Source: Otis tarda (taxonomy: Eukaryota > Chordata > Aves > Otidiformes > Otididae). From it: DNA of 64,000 bases. Positions 13,468 through 27,230 of the stretch are shown one piece after another. The notes below the pieces were generated by a model that had not been told where the DNA came from, did not search any database, and saw nothing but the letters and a program-made list of their open reading frames with translations. The stretch covers positions 163,382,053 to 163,446,052 of the forward strand of contig CM048552.1 of NCBI GenBank assembly GCA_026413225.1. Direction: 5' to 3'. Each line of letters begins with the position of its first letter. Position 1 is the stretch's first letter. The translations under genes and the position numbers were made by a program.

Positions 13468-14213
13468 AGAATCATAGAATGGTCTGGGTTGGAAGGGGCC
13501 TTTAAAGGTCCTCTAGTACAACCACCCTGCAAGAAACAGGGACATCTCCAACTAGATCAGGTTGCTCAGAGCCCTGTCCAACCTGATCATGAATGTCTCC
13601 AGGGATGGGGCATCTACCACCTTTCTGGGCAACCTGTGCCAGTGCTTCACCGTCCTCACTGTAATTTTTTTTCCTTATGTCTAGTCTAAATCTACCCTTC
13701 TTTTGGTTTAAAACCATTGCCCCTTGTCCTATTGCTACTGGCCCTGCTAAAAAGTCTGTCCCTATCTTTCTTATAGGTCCCGTTCGAGTACTGGAAGGCA
13801 GATATAAGGTCTCCCCAGAGTCTCCTGTTCTCCAGATTGAACAACCCCAAGTCTCTCAACGTCTCCTGATAGGAGAGGTGTTCCAGCCCTCTGATGTTCT
13901 TTGTGGCCCTCCTCTGGACCTTCTCCTACAGGTCCTTGTTTTTCCTGTATGGAGGGCTCCAGAGCTGGATCCAGGTGGGATCTCATGAGAGCCGAGTAGA
14001 GGACCAGACTCACCTCCCTCGACATGCTGACCATGCTTATTTTGATGCATCCCAAGATATAATTGGCCTTCCGGGCCATTGGTATCTCATGTCTAGCTTT
14101 CCATCCACTAGTACCCCCAAGTCTTTCTTGACAGAGCAGCTCTCTGTCCCTTCACCCCCAGCCTGTATTGATACGAGGAGGTTTCCTTGACCCAGTTGCA
14201 GCACCTTGCACTT
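13468..14213 (-). mobile_element. CR1 LINE, 5'-truncated copy
   Basis: Minus-strand CR1 from the tail 'agaatcatagaatggtc' at 13468 to the 'gcaccttgcactt' region (14213), the KCKVLHL coding segment. It encodes only the RT thumb and C-terminal part, broken by shifts (frames at 13502-13717 and 13771-14079). It is less diverged than the flanking old copy, so it inserted later. Confidence 0.88.
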
Positions 14214-14216
14214 AAT

Positions 14217-15785
14217 CCTAGAATGACAGAATCTTTAAGGTTGGAAAAGACCTCCAAGATCACTAAGTCCAACTACCAACCTAACACCACCATGCCTACT
14301 AAATAGTGTCCTGAAGTGCCATGTCTACATGTTCTTTGAACACCTCCAGGGATGGTGACTTCACCACTCCCTTTGACAGGATGTTCCAGTGCCTGATCAC
14401 TCTTTCAGTAAAGGAATTTGTCCTAATATACAATCTAAACCTCCCCTGCCACAACTTGAGGCTGTTTCCTCTCGTCCTGTCACAAGTTACTTGGGACAAG
14501 ACACAAATACTTGCCTCCCTACAACCTCCTTTCAGGTAGTTGTAGAGAGCAATGAGGTGTCCCCTCAGCCTCCTCTTCTCTAAACTAAACAATCCCAGTT
14601 CCCTCAGCTGCTCCTATAAGACTTGTGCTCTAGACTCCTTACCAGCTTTGTTGCCCCTTTTTCAGGACGCATTCCAGCAACTCAACGTCCTTCTTGTTCT
14701 GGGGGGCCCAAAACTGCACACGGTATTCAAGGTGCGGTCTCACCAGTGCCAAGTAAAGGAGCACAATCACTTCCCCACTCTTACTGGCCACATTGCTCCT
14801 GATGCAAGCCAGAATGCTGTTCGCCTTCTTGGCCACCTGGGCACACTGCTGGCTCGTGTTCACATGGCTGTCAACCAGCACCACCAGGTCCCTTTCCACC
14901 AGGCAGCTTTCCAACCACTCTTCCCCAAGCCTGTAGCATTACATGGGGTTGTTGTGACCCAAATGCAGGATCTGGCACTTGGCCTTGTTGAACCTCATAC
15001 AGTTCACCTCGGCCCATCAACCCAGCCTATCCAGATTCCTCTTCAGAGCCTTCCTACCCTCAAGCAGATCAACACTTCTGCCTAGTTTGGTGGTGTCTGC
15101 AATCTTACTGAGGGAGCACTCAATCCCCTCATCCATGTCCATATTGATAAAGATATTAAACAAGACTGGCCCTAAGACTGAGCCCTGGGGAACACCGCTT
15201 GTGACCGGCTGCCAACTGGATGTAACTCCTTTCATCACAACTCTCTGGGCTCAGCTATCCAGCTAGTTTTTAGCCCATCACAGAGTACACATGTCAAAGC
15301 CATGAGCTGCCAGCTTCTCTAGAAGAATGCTCTGAGAAATGTGCTAAAGTCCAGGTATATCACATCCACAGCCTTCCCACCATTCACTAGGGAGGAGATG
15401 GAAGGAGATCAGGTAGGTCAAGCAGGACTTGCCCTTCATGAACCCATGCTGGCTGGGCCTGATCCCCTGGTTGTCCTGTACGTGCCAGGTGAGAGTGCTC
15501 AAGATGAACTGCTCCATAATCTTCCCTGGCACTGAGGTCAGGCTGACAGGCCTGTAGTTCCTTGGATCCTTCTTCCAGCCCTTCTTGTAGAGGAACGTCA
15601 CATTGGCCAGCCCCCAGTCCTCTGGGACCCCCCCAGGACTGCTGGTAGATGATGGAGAGTGGCTTTGCAAGCTCCTCCACCAGCTCCCCCAGTACATTCC
15701 AGTGGATCCCATTCGACCCCATAGGCTTATGTGTGTCCAAGTGGCGCCACTCCTGGAAGTGATTTGATGAGTGCTGGACCATTAA
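14217..15785 (-). mobile_element. CR1 LINE, 1.5-kb copy with decayed RT
   Basis: Minus-strand CR1 directly abutting the 5' end of the previous copy. It covers the RT domain and C-terminus. Frames at 15344-15712 and 15017-15238 carry [27 protein letters not shown] and [16 protein letters not shown]. The FADD box has changed to IADT, removing one catalytic aspartate. The tail lies at 14217-14245. It resembles the copy at 32.1-33.3 kb more than the 55-kb type, so it is another subfamily. Inactive. Confidence 0.92.
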
Positions 15786-15990
15786 CATCTGACATAATAC
15801 ATATACGTGTACATCTAAGTGAATGATCCTAAGTGATCCTAAGTATATACTTACTTTACTGGTGGTAATTCTGTAATAACTTCTTTTCATACACACACAC
15901 ACACACACAAACACACACACTTATCTTATTAGTGGTGATTTTGTAGTAACTTGATTTATAGAAATATATATGTACACACACACTTGCTTT
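15786..15990. repeat. CA microsatellite in degenerate tandem repeat
   Basis: An (AC)n run occupies 15891-15920. The flanking DNA looks like a decayed tandem repeat with a period near 70-80 bp: 'ctttactggtggtaattctg' (near 15855) recurs as 'cttattagtggtgattttg' (near 15925), and a third weaker unit follows near 15985. A 10-bp 'tgatcctaag' also repeats near 15825-15844. Confidence 0.65.
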
Positions 15991-16099
15991 ACTAACACTA
16001 ATAAATAATAAAGAATCTCACAGAAATGCAACTGCCAAGTCCTTGGGTATTACAGAAACCTGCAAACCCCACAGTAGTGACCTTTACACACCCACAGAT

Positions 16100-16745
16100 T
16101 GCATAACCCTCATAGGTCATGATCGCGACAGATACAGCCCTCCCACCCTGTAGCATGATCTATAAATTTGCTAAGAGTGCATTCCATTCTGTTATCCCGG
16201 TCATGATTAAAAGATACTAAACAGTGTAGGACCCAGTATTAGCCCGTGAGGATGGTTAATAACTGTCTACCAGTAGAACTCTATATCACTAATAGTAATG
16301 TTATGAGCCCAGTAATTCAGTCAATTCCACATTCAGTCAATATTCCATCTGGCAAGACATCTTTTCAGCATGCCTCCAGAGGTAACACAAGGATGGATGT
16401 TCATCTCAAAAGCTTGGCTAAAGTCAAAGCAGACAATATTCGCTTTTCTTTCCTTCTCCACTGAACCACTCATTTCCTCATAGAAGACAATCAGGTTAGT
16501 CTGCCATGTTTTGCCTTTTATCAAATCTGCATTGGCTTCTCCCAAACATCTTTTTTTTTTTGTCCTTGAAGTGTCTGGACATAGTTTCTAGAATAATTGA
16601 TTAATTTAAGTTAAATTTACCAATCTGTAGTTTTCCAAATCCTCCTTCTTCCCATTCTTGAAAATGATCATGATGTCTCCGCTTCTCATTGTCAAACATT
16701 TTCCCAGATCACCAGTACCTCCAATGATTGACATGAATACAGTTC
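16100..16745 (-). mobile_element. CR1 LINE, old copy, RT half
   Basis: This is a diverged CR1 RT region on the minus strand. The frame at 16333-16545 includes KGKTWQTNLIVFYEEMSGSV and a motif-A equivalent FDFSQAF. The neighbouring 'aatttgctaagagtgcattc' corresponds to the codons around the FADD box. The left edge is uncertain. Age, strand and order fit it being the 5' part of the old copy ending at 13459, now separated by two later CR1 insertions. Confidence 0.75.
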
Positions 16746-19700
16746 ATCCACAGTTATTCAATTAATTACCAATGTGAAACTGGTATTAATTAAGGGAAAT
16801 CTCATGGCCTAATTCATACAGGAGGTCAGAGTAATTGATCAAAAGTGTCCTGTTGATCCTACCATGTGTAAACCTATATTCTTCTTATTCATGAAGATCT
16901 GAGGACTTAAAACAGTGACCTGAGGGTGATCAGGTCCAATACTCTGCTCCATTTAGGTCTGTTATTAAAAATAGAGGAGGTTATGCTGTCATGGGGGAAA
17001 AAAGGAACACCAAATAATGTGATACTATTAAACTCAATTTATGAAGTGGACCAAGCAAGTGAGAAACTGTGTAAAAGAAGGTTTTGTCTGCATTGTTGTG
17101 TTTGGCCATAGTCCACTGCATCTGTTTTTGTTGTAGTTGGCACTTGGCCAAGATGGTTGTGGTAGGCCCATATCAGATGCTCCAAGAATCTTACCCTGCT
17201 TTCAAGATGTGATGCTCAGGATTCTCATATTTTCTTGACCAGATAAATTCCAGAGTATTTATTGCTAAGAAAGTATTATTTTTTTGTGTGGGAAATTATT
17301 TATGTAACTGCACTATGGACATGGGGAATCTTATCAGACATATATTCCTTATCTTGGTAGTAAACTATCAAATTAGCTAGGGGTAGTATTTGCCTTTAGT
17401 GGTCACTCTGCTAAAATTTTTGATGGGAACTTTCAGGTTGCTGATGAGCAAGGGCGTATTTAGAATAGCATATCTCTGGGTGATTTGGGTAGAAAAAAAA
17501 CCTTAATTCTCCACATAAAATTCTATAAGCACGTAAAAGATTTTTCTATATAGTTCTGTTAGAAAACCATTTTCACTTTATTACAATAGCCTCCAAATTT
17601 TCATTGCATATTTTATTCAGTACAAAATCTCTGAGTCTAAATTCTTGAAGCTGAAGAGGATCATAGAAGCAGAATTTTTTTTTTCTGCAATAATTTTTTG
17701 TAGTATAGCAAGTTTAGATATTTTGAGTATTCTGAAAGTGGGAATTTAAAAATGTTGATATCAAAGTAGATCAGCATTATTAATATTATATCTGGTAAGT
17801 TTTCAGATTATCAAATTCACTGCTAATCACTTAGAAAAACTGTAAGGAATATATGGAGTATAAATGTAGTGTGGCATTTCTAAATCTCTTTTATCTCCCA
17901 TGTAACATTTTTTCTTTCACCAAGAGGATGTTTTAGCCACAAAACACTTATAAACCACAAATTTTACTCACAGATGGAAGGGTCCTATGTTATGATCAAA
18001 GGAAGAGATTTCCAAAAGATCATAATATGGTGAACACTAAAAAATGTGCTTCTATTACAAATGGCTTGGGATACTGGTTACTTTTTCATGACATTCTTGG
18101 CAATTTAAGAATGTATCAATGGTTGCCCTGCATCTAGGTTGACTGACAACTTATTTTGAAGAGCAACTGACAGCACAAACCAAGTGAAGGAACTGAAAAT
18201 GAGGCACATACTCTTTTCCCAATATATAATCTCCTAAATTCTCCCAATTTCCTGTAGTAATAGAGATTTTTTTTTTAATTGAGTTGATTATTGTAAATTT
18301 TGGTTAAATAAGCCTTTACAATTTCTTTTTTCCATTAATTTGTGCAATTGCACTTAACCTATCTAGACTTTAAGTTTCTGTGGGTTTTACTGTTCACTGA
18401 AAGATACTTAAAGACAGGCATCTTTATTCATTGGAAAGAAAGTGGGAATCTACAGTGTCTTTAGAAATATCTATTTTTCCTTCTGTTACTGCCACTAAAC
18501 AGAGCATTTGACATGCACCCAGATGCCACCGTGCTCTTTTTTTCTTGGACAGTATGATATGAGTGACAAAATTTGAAAGAATTTAGCAAACTGGCAGGAA
18601 AAATAATAAGATACTTACAGAAAAGACCTACATAGTCATGACATCTCTGCTTTACTAGTGAATGGTCTGAGAACTACACATCTTTAAGTTTTGAAGTGCG
18701 TATTTTTTTTATAGTGGTACCTTTCGTAAAAGATATATATGTGAAATATTTTTTGTTCAGTAAAAAAGACAAAATACATCTTAAACTCATATTCTATCAT
18801 ATATCCTTCTGTCTTCAGTGACATTCAAGTGTGAAGTCACAGGCTGGTAGAGCAATGCGTGGAAGAACTGTGTAGAAAGGCAGGTATCCTTACTCTTACG
18901 AACTGTACTTGAATTAAATAGAGATGACGCAGTAGGTAGCTCAGATGTAATTCACATATAAAGATGTCAGAAGCAAATCTGACCTTTGATTTTTTTTAGT
19001 TATAATGCAAATAAATGCTCCTTTGTAAGTGTGAGACTCAAAAGCCTTCTAGTTCTTAAGCCCCACATCCTAATGAAAAAACAGGATGAGAAACAGTTGT
19101 ACAACACCCTTTCTTTCTTGCTCTCATTTCTTGCTCTTTTCTTTCAGCTTTGATTTCTAAAAGGAGAAACTTTGATGGATTCAGACAAATCTCTTCACCT
19201 AAAGGACTGAAGTTACACATCTCATTTTCCATAGGTATGCATTTCAAGATAGAATATCACTTTAGAGATGCTTGATTCTCTCCATTCTATCAGGTCTCAT
19301 ATAGAGGTCCTAATTGACTAACTTATTCTAACATTCTTCCTTTCAGTTAGCTACATGTTAAGTACTGTGAGATATGAAATCCTGTCAAAATTATTATAAA
19401 CTGGTCTTATCATTAGTTATCAAAGTTGTGTAAAATGTAAGACATTTTAATGGAATTCAGTACGGATTTAATTTAAGAGATGCAGAAGATATTAATTTAT
19501 TTCCCTTTTCTTTTAAAGTTATGGATCTGGCATCTATTATTTAATTAATTTTAGTGTATTGTGAGGGAAATTTAAGGCATCTTTTCTATTATCCACCTAT
19601 TTTATTATTTGGATTAATTTTGTTTAAATAGCAAATAAGAATATTTCAAAATCTCCTCACTCCTAGCTGACAGAAAGTTTCTTCCCAACAGACTACAATC

Positions 19701-22700
19701 AAAAATATTTTTTTTTCTTTAATTTTTTTTTTGCAATTATTCTATTATTATAAGTCATTTATTTGTATCATTTATATATAGGAGACTTGCAAAGACTTTA
19801 ATTTTCTTTCTTTTAGAGACTTTTTGATAGATGAAGAGACACTGTCAATTAGTTTATTTCATGTAGACATGTGATTAGACAGATAAATATATTCATGAAT
19901 GAAATAAGGCTGAAAATATTTCCATGATTATCTAAATGTGATGGAAAACACTTAATAATTGCGGTCGTTTTTAACTGCTTTTAATTAAAGCTTTAGATCA
20001 ATGAGAATTTTCTAAGACATGGAGCACCTCAGCTACTGATTTAAGAACTTTTTGTATAATTGGACATTTTATTCAGATTTACTTACTTGTATTTTGAAAG
20101 GTTTTTCAATATTTTCCTAAGCAAAATAAAATATTTAAAAGAATTATGTCTTTGTAAAAATACCTGCTATGACTTCCTTGCCATAGTTCTAGAATGAAAT
20201 AATTTTCCATAATAATGCATATCTACAATCTAAAATATATTTGCAGAATTTGATGATCAAAGTTCTGAGCAACTGAGATAAAAAGACCTGTAAATTCCTG
20301 TGTCTCAGAATCCAATAGTTTTCCCTATGAAAGGTACAGTTTTTCAAAAACAAGAGCCTTTTTTTTCCCCATAGAATCGTTTTTGAATAGACACAAGTAA
20401 TCCCTGATGGTTTTTAATGACTGTTCCATTTTCTCGGAAATACTATTGCATCTTTTTCTCTTTCTTCACATTCAATTATGTACATATTACCAACAAATAC
20501 ACAAAAAGTTTAAATATGTATTTACTGTTGGACTATCTTTTATAGCTTCTATATTTTTCTAATTTATTAGTATGCCAAAAATGGCATATAAATACTTTCT
20601 ATTCCTATGCTGTACATTTTGATCAATTTTTCCCTTCTTCTTCTTCTTTAAGCATATTTAAAAGTTAATAAATTCCAAAAATCACAGTGTCTTTTTTTCA
20701 ACTGAGAAAGAATAAATATGACTTCTGGAAAAAAAGAAAAAAAATTTTTTTCATGACGGAAGGAACTGAGGCAGGTGAAGTTTAAATATCAGAAAAAAGA
20801 TAAACAAAAACTGAAAAAAAAATCCCAAAGACTTTAGGCAAATTAGCTCCTGCAAGAACACTAGCACAGTATAAAAGCTGAACTGAACAGAACAGACCTA
20901 GTAACTTAGATTCCATCTATATTTAAATATGCGGATGATTTAACTGTGATGTATAATAATATGAAAATTAAAGTAAATAGCCTACATAACTTTGGCAAGT
21001 ATGATATACTGAAGATGTGGAGATAATAGTAGAACTCCCTTTAATTGGATTTTTCTCTTTTGGAAAAAGAATCAAGTAAGAATTTGTGCATTCTGTTGAT
21101 GTGTCTTTTGATATTTTTCCAAAAGGTAGTTTCAATAAAAAATATACTAACAAAGTATTTTTTTTAATTATATAATGTGTAATAGTAAATCAAAACAGAA
21201 CCAAAAAGTTTTAACATATTTGGAAGTTTGAAAAATAGATAAAAGAAAGGAAAAAAAAAAGGAAAGATTTTTGTCTTTTTCTTGAATTTGTGCTCATTAC
21301 TCCAACTGATGAGGTGAGATTAAGTCTCTGACAATGAAATATTTTCTCTGCTTTTCTGTGAAAGCTGAGGATGCTTTATCCGTAAGCTCATGAGAAGCGT
21401 AAGTCTAGGATGAAGCAAACAATTATTTTGTTTTTGTTTAAAATCAATGTGTCTAGTAATTAGATGTTGTTTTGTAGAATTTTTCTATGGTGTAGGTGCA
21501 CAAGTTCTCTGTGGACTTTCAGAACAGGGTATGAAGACAAAAAGGCTGGAGGATTATGGTATAAAAAAGGTTCATTGTCTCCCATTCCTGAATGTTCTGG
21601 TGAAATCCTGACTAGAAGTGTAGGACTTGAAACTTGGTTAAGCCACAGCAAATATTTATCTCAATAACTACAATTGACAACTTTTTTTTTTTCTTTATAG
21701 AATGAACTATAAATAAATAATTTTTTAATTTTTTTAATTGTTCTCATTTGTTCATAAGATGCATCAGATTCTTGCCTTTTATTCTTAATGTTGTTTTAAT
21801 TTCCTTGACTTGAAAGCACTAACCGATTTTGTAATTGTAGATTAATTTGTTCCTCTGCTTCATCATTATCTTCAGATTTCACTTTTACATTTCTGAAATT
21901 TAGATAGCAGGTTTGAATTATATATGGGGTTTTTTCCTTCATTTGTTCTTGCATTAAATTAAATTACAAACAGGTTTTTTTTTATTTGTAAGTCTTGCTT
22001 TAATTATAGTACTTTTAAGAACAGATAAATGATAATAGGTACTCTAATGTTCAGAGTCATTGATCTTACACATCATGGTGACATGAACCAGATGAAGAAG
22101 CAAGAAAAAAAAATCATATTAAATTTTGTGAATGTTTTCTTTTATAACAAGATATTACTTTTAGCAGCTCTCTTTCTTTGTTCTCACACTACTGCTTCTT
22201 TCTGTCTCCTAATAGATGCATGCATGCAGATGAAATGCATAAAGTTATGCCTTTACAATCATTTTATTGAGTGAAGATTAGCAGTCTTTCTTTCAGTGAA
22301 CTCAGACTTATTTTTCTCTGGGCTTTTTACAAGTTATACAATTAGCATAGCTGATATTACCAGGAAAAATCAAACAATCTCTAACGATCTTAAACTATTT
22401 TTTTTTTTTGCTATTTCTGTGTCACTGGTATTCTAATAAAGGCTGAAATCATGCAGGTTCTACATACACAGAAATTATATTTCTGGATCAGAAATACACA
22501 CTTTCCAGTTTTAGGAATTTGTTAATTGTACTACGCAAGTGTGTATATGAAGCTCTTTTAAGGAAGCATCTAGAGGATTAGCAATTGTCTTCAATACTGA
22601 TCCCTAAGTACTTGTTAGCTCTTTTTTCTGTTACCACATGCAAAAAAAAAAGAGATAGATTTGAGCAGACTTACTTCATACTTTTACTTCTGTATTTTTA

Positions 22701-25700
22701 TCTTCAGTTATTCAGTTAAAGAAGACTGTTACTTAGTTACTCAGATATTTCATAAAGCTTGTTTCTGGAAATAGCTGTGATTTTTAACAACATTCATGTA
22801 ATAAATATATGTTCTTGATGTATTTTACCATAAAATACTGAAATGTGTGAATGATCATGTTGACCAGGAAAAGTATTAGTTACTAATAATTTGAAAACAA
22901 TTTTGATTTATTCATTAGGATTAGATATTAAGTTACAGCTTTACTAATGTCCTCATTAAAAAATAGATCTTCAAAACATTTCAGCTGTTCCTAAAGTGAA
23001 ACATCTAAGAATAAGTATATGATTATATACTAATCATTTAACAAGCTGTACAATATGACTATAATTTGCTACTCAGAATTTAACAAATTGCCTCCTCAAA
23101 TCAAACATCTGCTACTGTAAGCAATAGTGATTCCAAAAAGGGATATTAGGTGTCTTAGCCCATAAAAAAAAAAGATCAAAGGATCTTGATATACTGCCAT
23201 GGAGAAAGTATGAGGTTTTTGTAATTTTATTTTTAACACCTGGAAAAAAATATGTTTCTGAATCTTGATAATATTGCTCTGAGAGTTTTTAAGGTTCTGT
23301 TCTCAGTTGGTTAGGTAATAAGTTTTTTAGAACTAAATTATGATCCTATCCAGGTGTTGGCATTAATATGTATTTTTTTCATTATTATAATTTTCTATCA
23401 AACCATTTAGCCTTTTCTGACATTAATGTGGAATGGAATGGGTTTTCTTCTTTTTTTTTCCTCTTTATTCCGCTATCCCCATGTTACAATAACTTTAGTT
23501 CCGACACGTTGTGAAGAAAAGAACTTGACATTTTAAAAGGGACAGTTTTTGAGTTAAAAATAAGTCTTTTCCTTCTCCTATAAAAGTCTGCTCAAATCCA
23601 GTGGGATTATGGCTTTTGAAATATTTTTCATGTCATAGACACAAGGTATACACTGTTCTTGTAAAAATGAGCCAAGGACAAATGGTCATGAAATCAAGCA
23701 GTTCAGATTGATTAGCATCTTTATAGTCAGCACATCGGAGGTCCTGAGCCAAGCTGTGCTCTGCTCCAGGTCATGCTTCTTCACCAAGAAAACTGCTGTT
23801 CTCATTCCAAATTTAAGTCCAGGAGTGAAGAAATATGTAACCTATTGTGCATGGGTTTATAACTTGTTAAATATGATTTTAAAAAAAATATTTTTGTACA
23901 AGAAGATAGGCTTCGTATTGATTTTACCATGAGGCATCTCAGCATTAGTCAAAGCTCACTTTAGCCAAGGTGTATTTTACTTTGCTGTAACAACTATCTA
24001 CCATTGAAGTAACTGTTTCCTGCCCTACTTCAACTTCACTTCTGTGAATAACACATAGAATAAAGATTTGATGAGGCAAAATGGTCATAGTGTAAAAACC
24101 AATAACCTTGAAGTCACCTAAGGTTGAGGGATGCTATTGAGCAACTTTTGAAATTTATATGGATACCAATGACCAGGAAACATGTTGAAGTAAGAAAATG
24201 TAAAATAAAATGTAACAATAGTCCCAATCAGACTCGAAGAATGAGGATGAAGGGACCCTCATCTTCAACATCAAACTCCACCTGGTGTAGAATCGGGATA
24301 CTGATAACACACAGAAATTATCACCTTTCTGTTTCAGGAACTTGACACCATCAGCCTTATGATCCACAAGGCACTGAAAGGGTGACAGTACGATTGAAAC
24401 AAACATGTAGATAGTACATTTTTTTGTGTGCGTATTAATTTTAAATATATCATTAATATTAATTTTCTGTATTAATTAGGAGTAAAGTGTTACTGTAACT
24501 GGAGCAATAATAAATTATATTTTGCATAAATTCCTAATATTTTATTTAAGGCAGCAACAAATTCTTGATTTCATAGAAGTGATGTTCTCCATTTTGCCTG
24601 TAATAATATTTTGAATATAATATGGACAATGGTCCTGAAGCAAAATACGAGTAAAACAAGTCAACCCTGCAGCCATATTTTCTATGAAATTATCTAGTTG
24701 TACCAATTTATAGCTTCCATGAAAGATGAAATTACTTATGAACCTTGTTTATGGGTGACTAGTCACATTACTGTCCTGAGTGGCAAGGTGAATTTTCCTC
24801 TATGAATTATCTGCCAATCTGTATTCCATAAGAGATAATCAGGTAAGTAATGAATATGTTAATTTGTTGTATTTTTATTAATATTTTATTAATACCAGGT
24901 AGAATACAAGAGATCCTACGTTACCTTAAATTTTATGTCTGGACATTCGGTTAGTTATGGCTTGGTCCATATTCATTCAGGGAGGAAAGACAGAAGTACC
25001 TAAATTCTGAAGTTAGCTTGTCAACATGAAATTGGCTCAAAGTACAGCAGCCATGATGATTTTCATTCAAATATGTAGTCAAAGGAGAAGTTCAGTCCCT
25101 CCCATCTTTTTCAGAAAATATTCTGCGAATTGAAGTGCTCATTTGTGATGTGTTGAAGATGGACTCAGTACTGTCTTCTGCATAAGAGGATTCAAAAACA
25201 AAACTAAATTTCTGGAAAGTGTAAAAACTACCAAAGTCCAGGTAGACTGAAGACTTGCCTTTGTACAGACATCACACCATAAGACATGGAAGACAAACAG
25301 CGCAAAATGAGACAAAACTAGAGGAATTTGTAATTTCCAGTGCAGGATTAGAAAAGGGCAACCTTCTGTAGTGTTTTCTTCTCAAAGATCTCTTCATTTT
25401 TCAATCTACTGGTTTTTAAATTAAAATTAATTAGATGTCCAAGACTTGAATGCTCCTAGTATACAGCTTCTTCCACAAGAATTCTTTATTCCCCTGATCC
25501 ATTTTACTTCATCTATTTCATAAACTAGCTGTTAAGGCTGCCTCCTGTAAAGTATGTTCTGGATTTCCTCATGATGAAATAGAACTTAAATTCAAGTTTC
25601 CTATTTCCTTGGTATGTGTCATCACTACTACATTATACTGTGAGGAGTATATGGCAGTATGTTTCTTTCTCTAGGCATGTTCTTAATAATTTCTCTTCAG

Positions 25701-26332
25701 TTAGGCACTTGAATTTGAGAGAATACTAATGTTTCAGATCATGAGTGAATTAAAGTACCTACAGTGAGTTCAGGTCAGCACAATGTTGGATCAGGTGTAT
25801 AACAATAGAAGTCTTTCTCTGTTGTAAGGAACTCAGTATAGCCCTGCTTAACTTCTAGCTATTAATCGTAAGAGCCCAGATTATCCTCTTTGAATTAGCT
25901 CCTATGTCAGAGGACTCAAGAAAGACTCACAAGTTCTTGAAGCAGTGCTGAAGTTTGAAAAGGGGAACAAATACACAGCCCACTAAGGGTGTTGAGTAGG
26001 TCTTCACTGTCTAAAGAAGAGCTGAAACATACAGAGCTCTTTTGCCATACATATGTGTCTAGTAGTATTTAAAATCTCTTAGGATATATAAGACATGTAT
26101 GAGATTAAAAGATAAGATACAGCACCTAAAGAAAACACATACTCCTCTGTAGCATCTGTCAAAGGTCAGGGTGGATATGCTATGCAATCTCAAATGGCAC
26201 TAAATATGTGTATGTGAAAATTAAACTTCATCTAGTATGTGCAAACTACTATTTAAATACTTAAACAGAATTGTTTGGACACCATAACTGAATTCTCTTC
26301 CTTCTGCGTAGAGAGTTACACTTCAGAATTAG
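16746..26332. other. Long repeat-free AT-rich interval
   Basis: About 9.6 kb without any CR1 or LTR that I can recognise, in contrast to the rest of the window. It is AT-rich with many short A/T runs. Segments near 23.7-23.85, 24.2-24.4 and 25.08-25.21 kb are less AT-rich and carry splice-like signals and short open frames on both strands, so no strand or exon can be assigned. No RNA gene recognised. Confidence 0.5.
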
Positions 26333-26907
26333 TTACACTAACACAATCTCATACTCAATATTTGTTACTGCATAGTTTTTGGTAGCTCTTGAAACCGCAT
26401 GAGCTTTCTGCTGTACTTTTTTAGAAACCTGTATCACTCCATAGTGACCATACAGAGAACTTCAGGAGTAAATTCAACAACTGAGTATTCTACAGGGTCA
26501 CATTGAATAGTTTTTATATTCTTTTCTTTTGTTCTATTTTTTTTTTGAGTTGCATAAACACTATACTCAGAATTTATATCTACTTCTTCTACATCTGTTA
26601 GGACATAGAACATTTGTACCAAACCAGAAATTTTATTACTTCAGATTTCTTTTCCAGCTTTAATTAGTCCAGCCTGGATTTTCTTGTTGATTTTCAATGT
26701 ATGAAGTAATCCTTTCGGACTTCCACTGAATGTTGATAAACATTTGTTTCCTGAACAGTCTAGGAAATAACTGGGAGAAACTGTTCTGGCTACAGTTTTG
26801 CAGTTGTACTTGTCCAAGCAGCTGAAGGCACAACTGACTTTAGAACCATTATTTTTCAGCTCTGCAGACAACATCATGACTACAGCTAAAGTCAAAATCA
26901 AACCCAT
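26333..26907 (-). pseudogene. Unidentified decayed reading frame
   Basis: A minus-strand frame starts at an ATG at 26907 with a short hydrophobic, signal-like beginning (MGLILTLAVVMMLSA) and a cysteine-rich stretch (six Cys in residues 25-60). It meets a single TGA at 26641-26643 and then continues in the same frame to 26434, about 157 codons in all. Reading on in another frame from about 26455 gives roughly 40 more open codons to a stop at 26333-26335. This pattern (long frame, one stop, one shift) fits a decayed coding sequence or mis-spliced exon, but chance in AT-rich DNA is possible. I do not recognise the protein family. A possible splice acceptor ('gttgtctgcag') lies just inside the frame, so the ATG need not be the true start. 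Confidence 0.25.
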
Positions 26908-27230
26908 TACTTATTAAAAATGCTGCTATTGGGAATAATCTTTACTTCAGAAATTTGGACAAAAATTGTAGATGATTATTTTGAAAGAAGGAAAAAGTCC
27001 CTTGTGGAGTAACTTCAGGTTTTTGAACAGGAAATTTGCGAATGAAATTTCACCTTCTGCCCGAGGGAGAAGCATCAAACTGGTACCTGCTATGAAGGTA
27101 AAGGCAATGGAAAAGTATCACTTTGGCACTTCCAGGAGAATTTAGGGAATATTGGAAATATTTTTTATTACTTTTTAATCTCAAGATTCAGAACAATATC
27201 CATTCCATTTTTTTTTTTTTTTTTTAAATC
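26908..27230. other. Unique interval with an 18-T run
   Basis: Nothing coding is evident. A T run at 27208-27225 (an A run on the minus strand) directly follows the minus-strand open frame that ends at 27231. Confidence 0.5.

Noticed and set aside
23700-23860. Possible exon with a plausible reading on both strands
   Set aside because: Open, splice-flanked readings exist on plus and minus strands alike, so neither can be preferred without transcript or conservation data.
24200-24400. Possible exons near 24.3 kb
   Set aside because: Acceptor and donor-like signals appear on both strands and the candidate minus-strand intron would be only about 24 bases; not defensible as a gene model.
25080-25215. 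Short exon-like frames on both strands
   Set aside because: Minus-strand frame lacks a good donor and the plus-strand frame hits a stop soon after a good acceptor; equal support on both strands.
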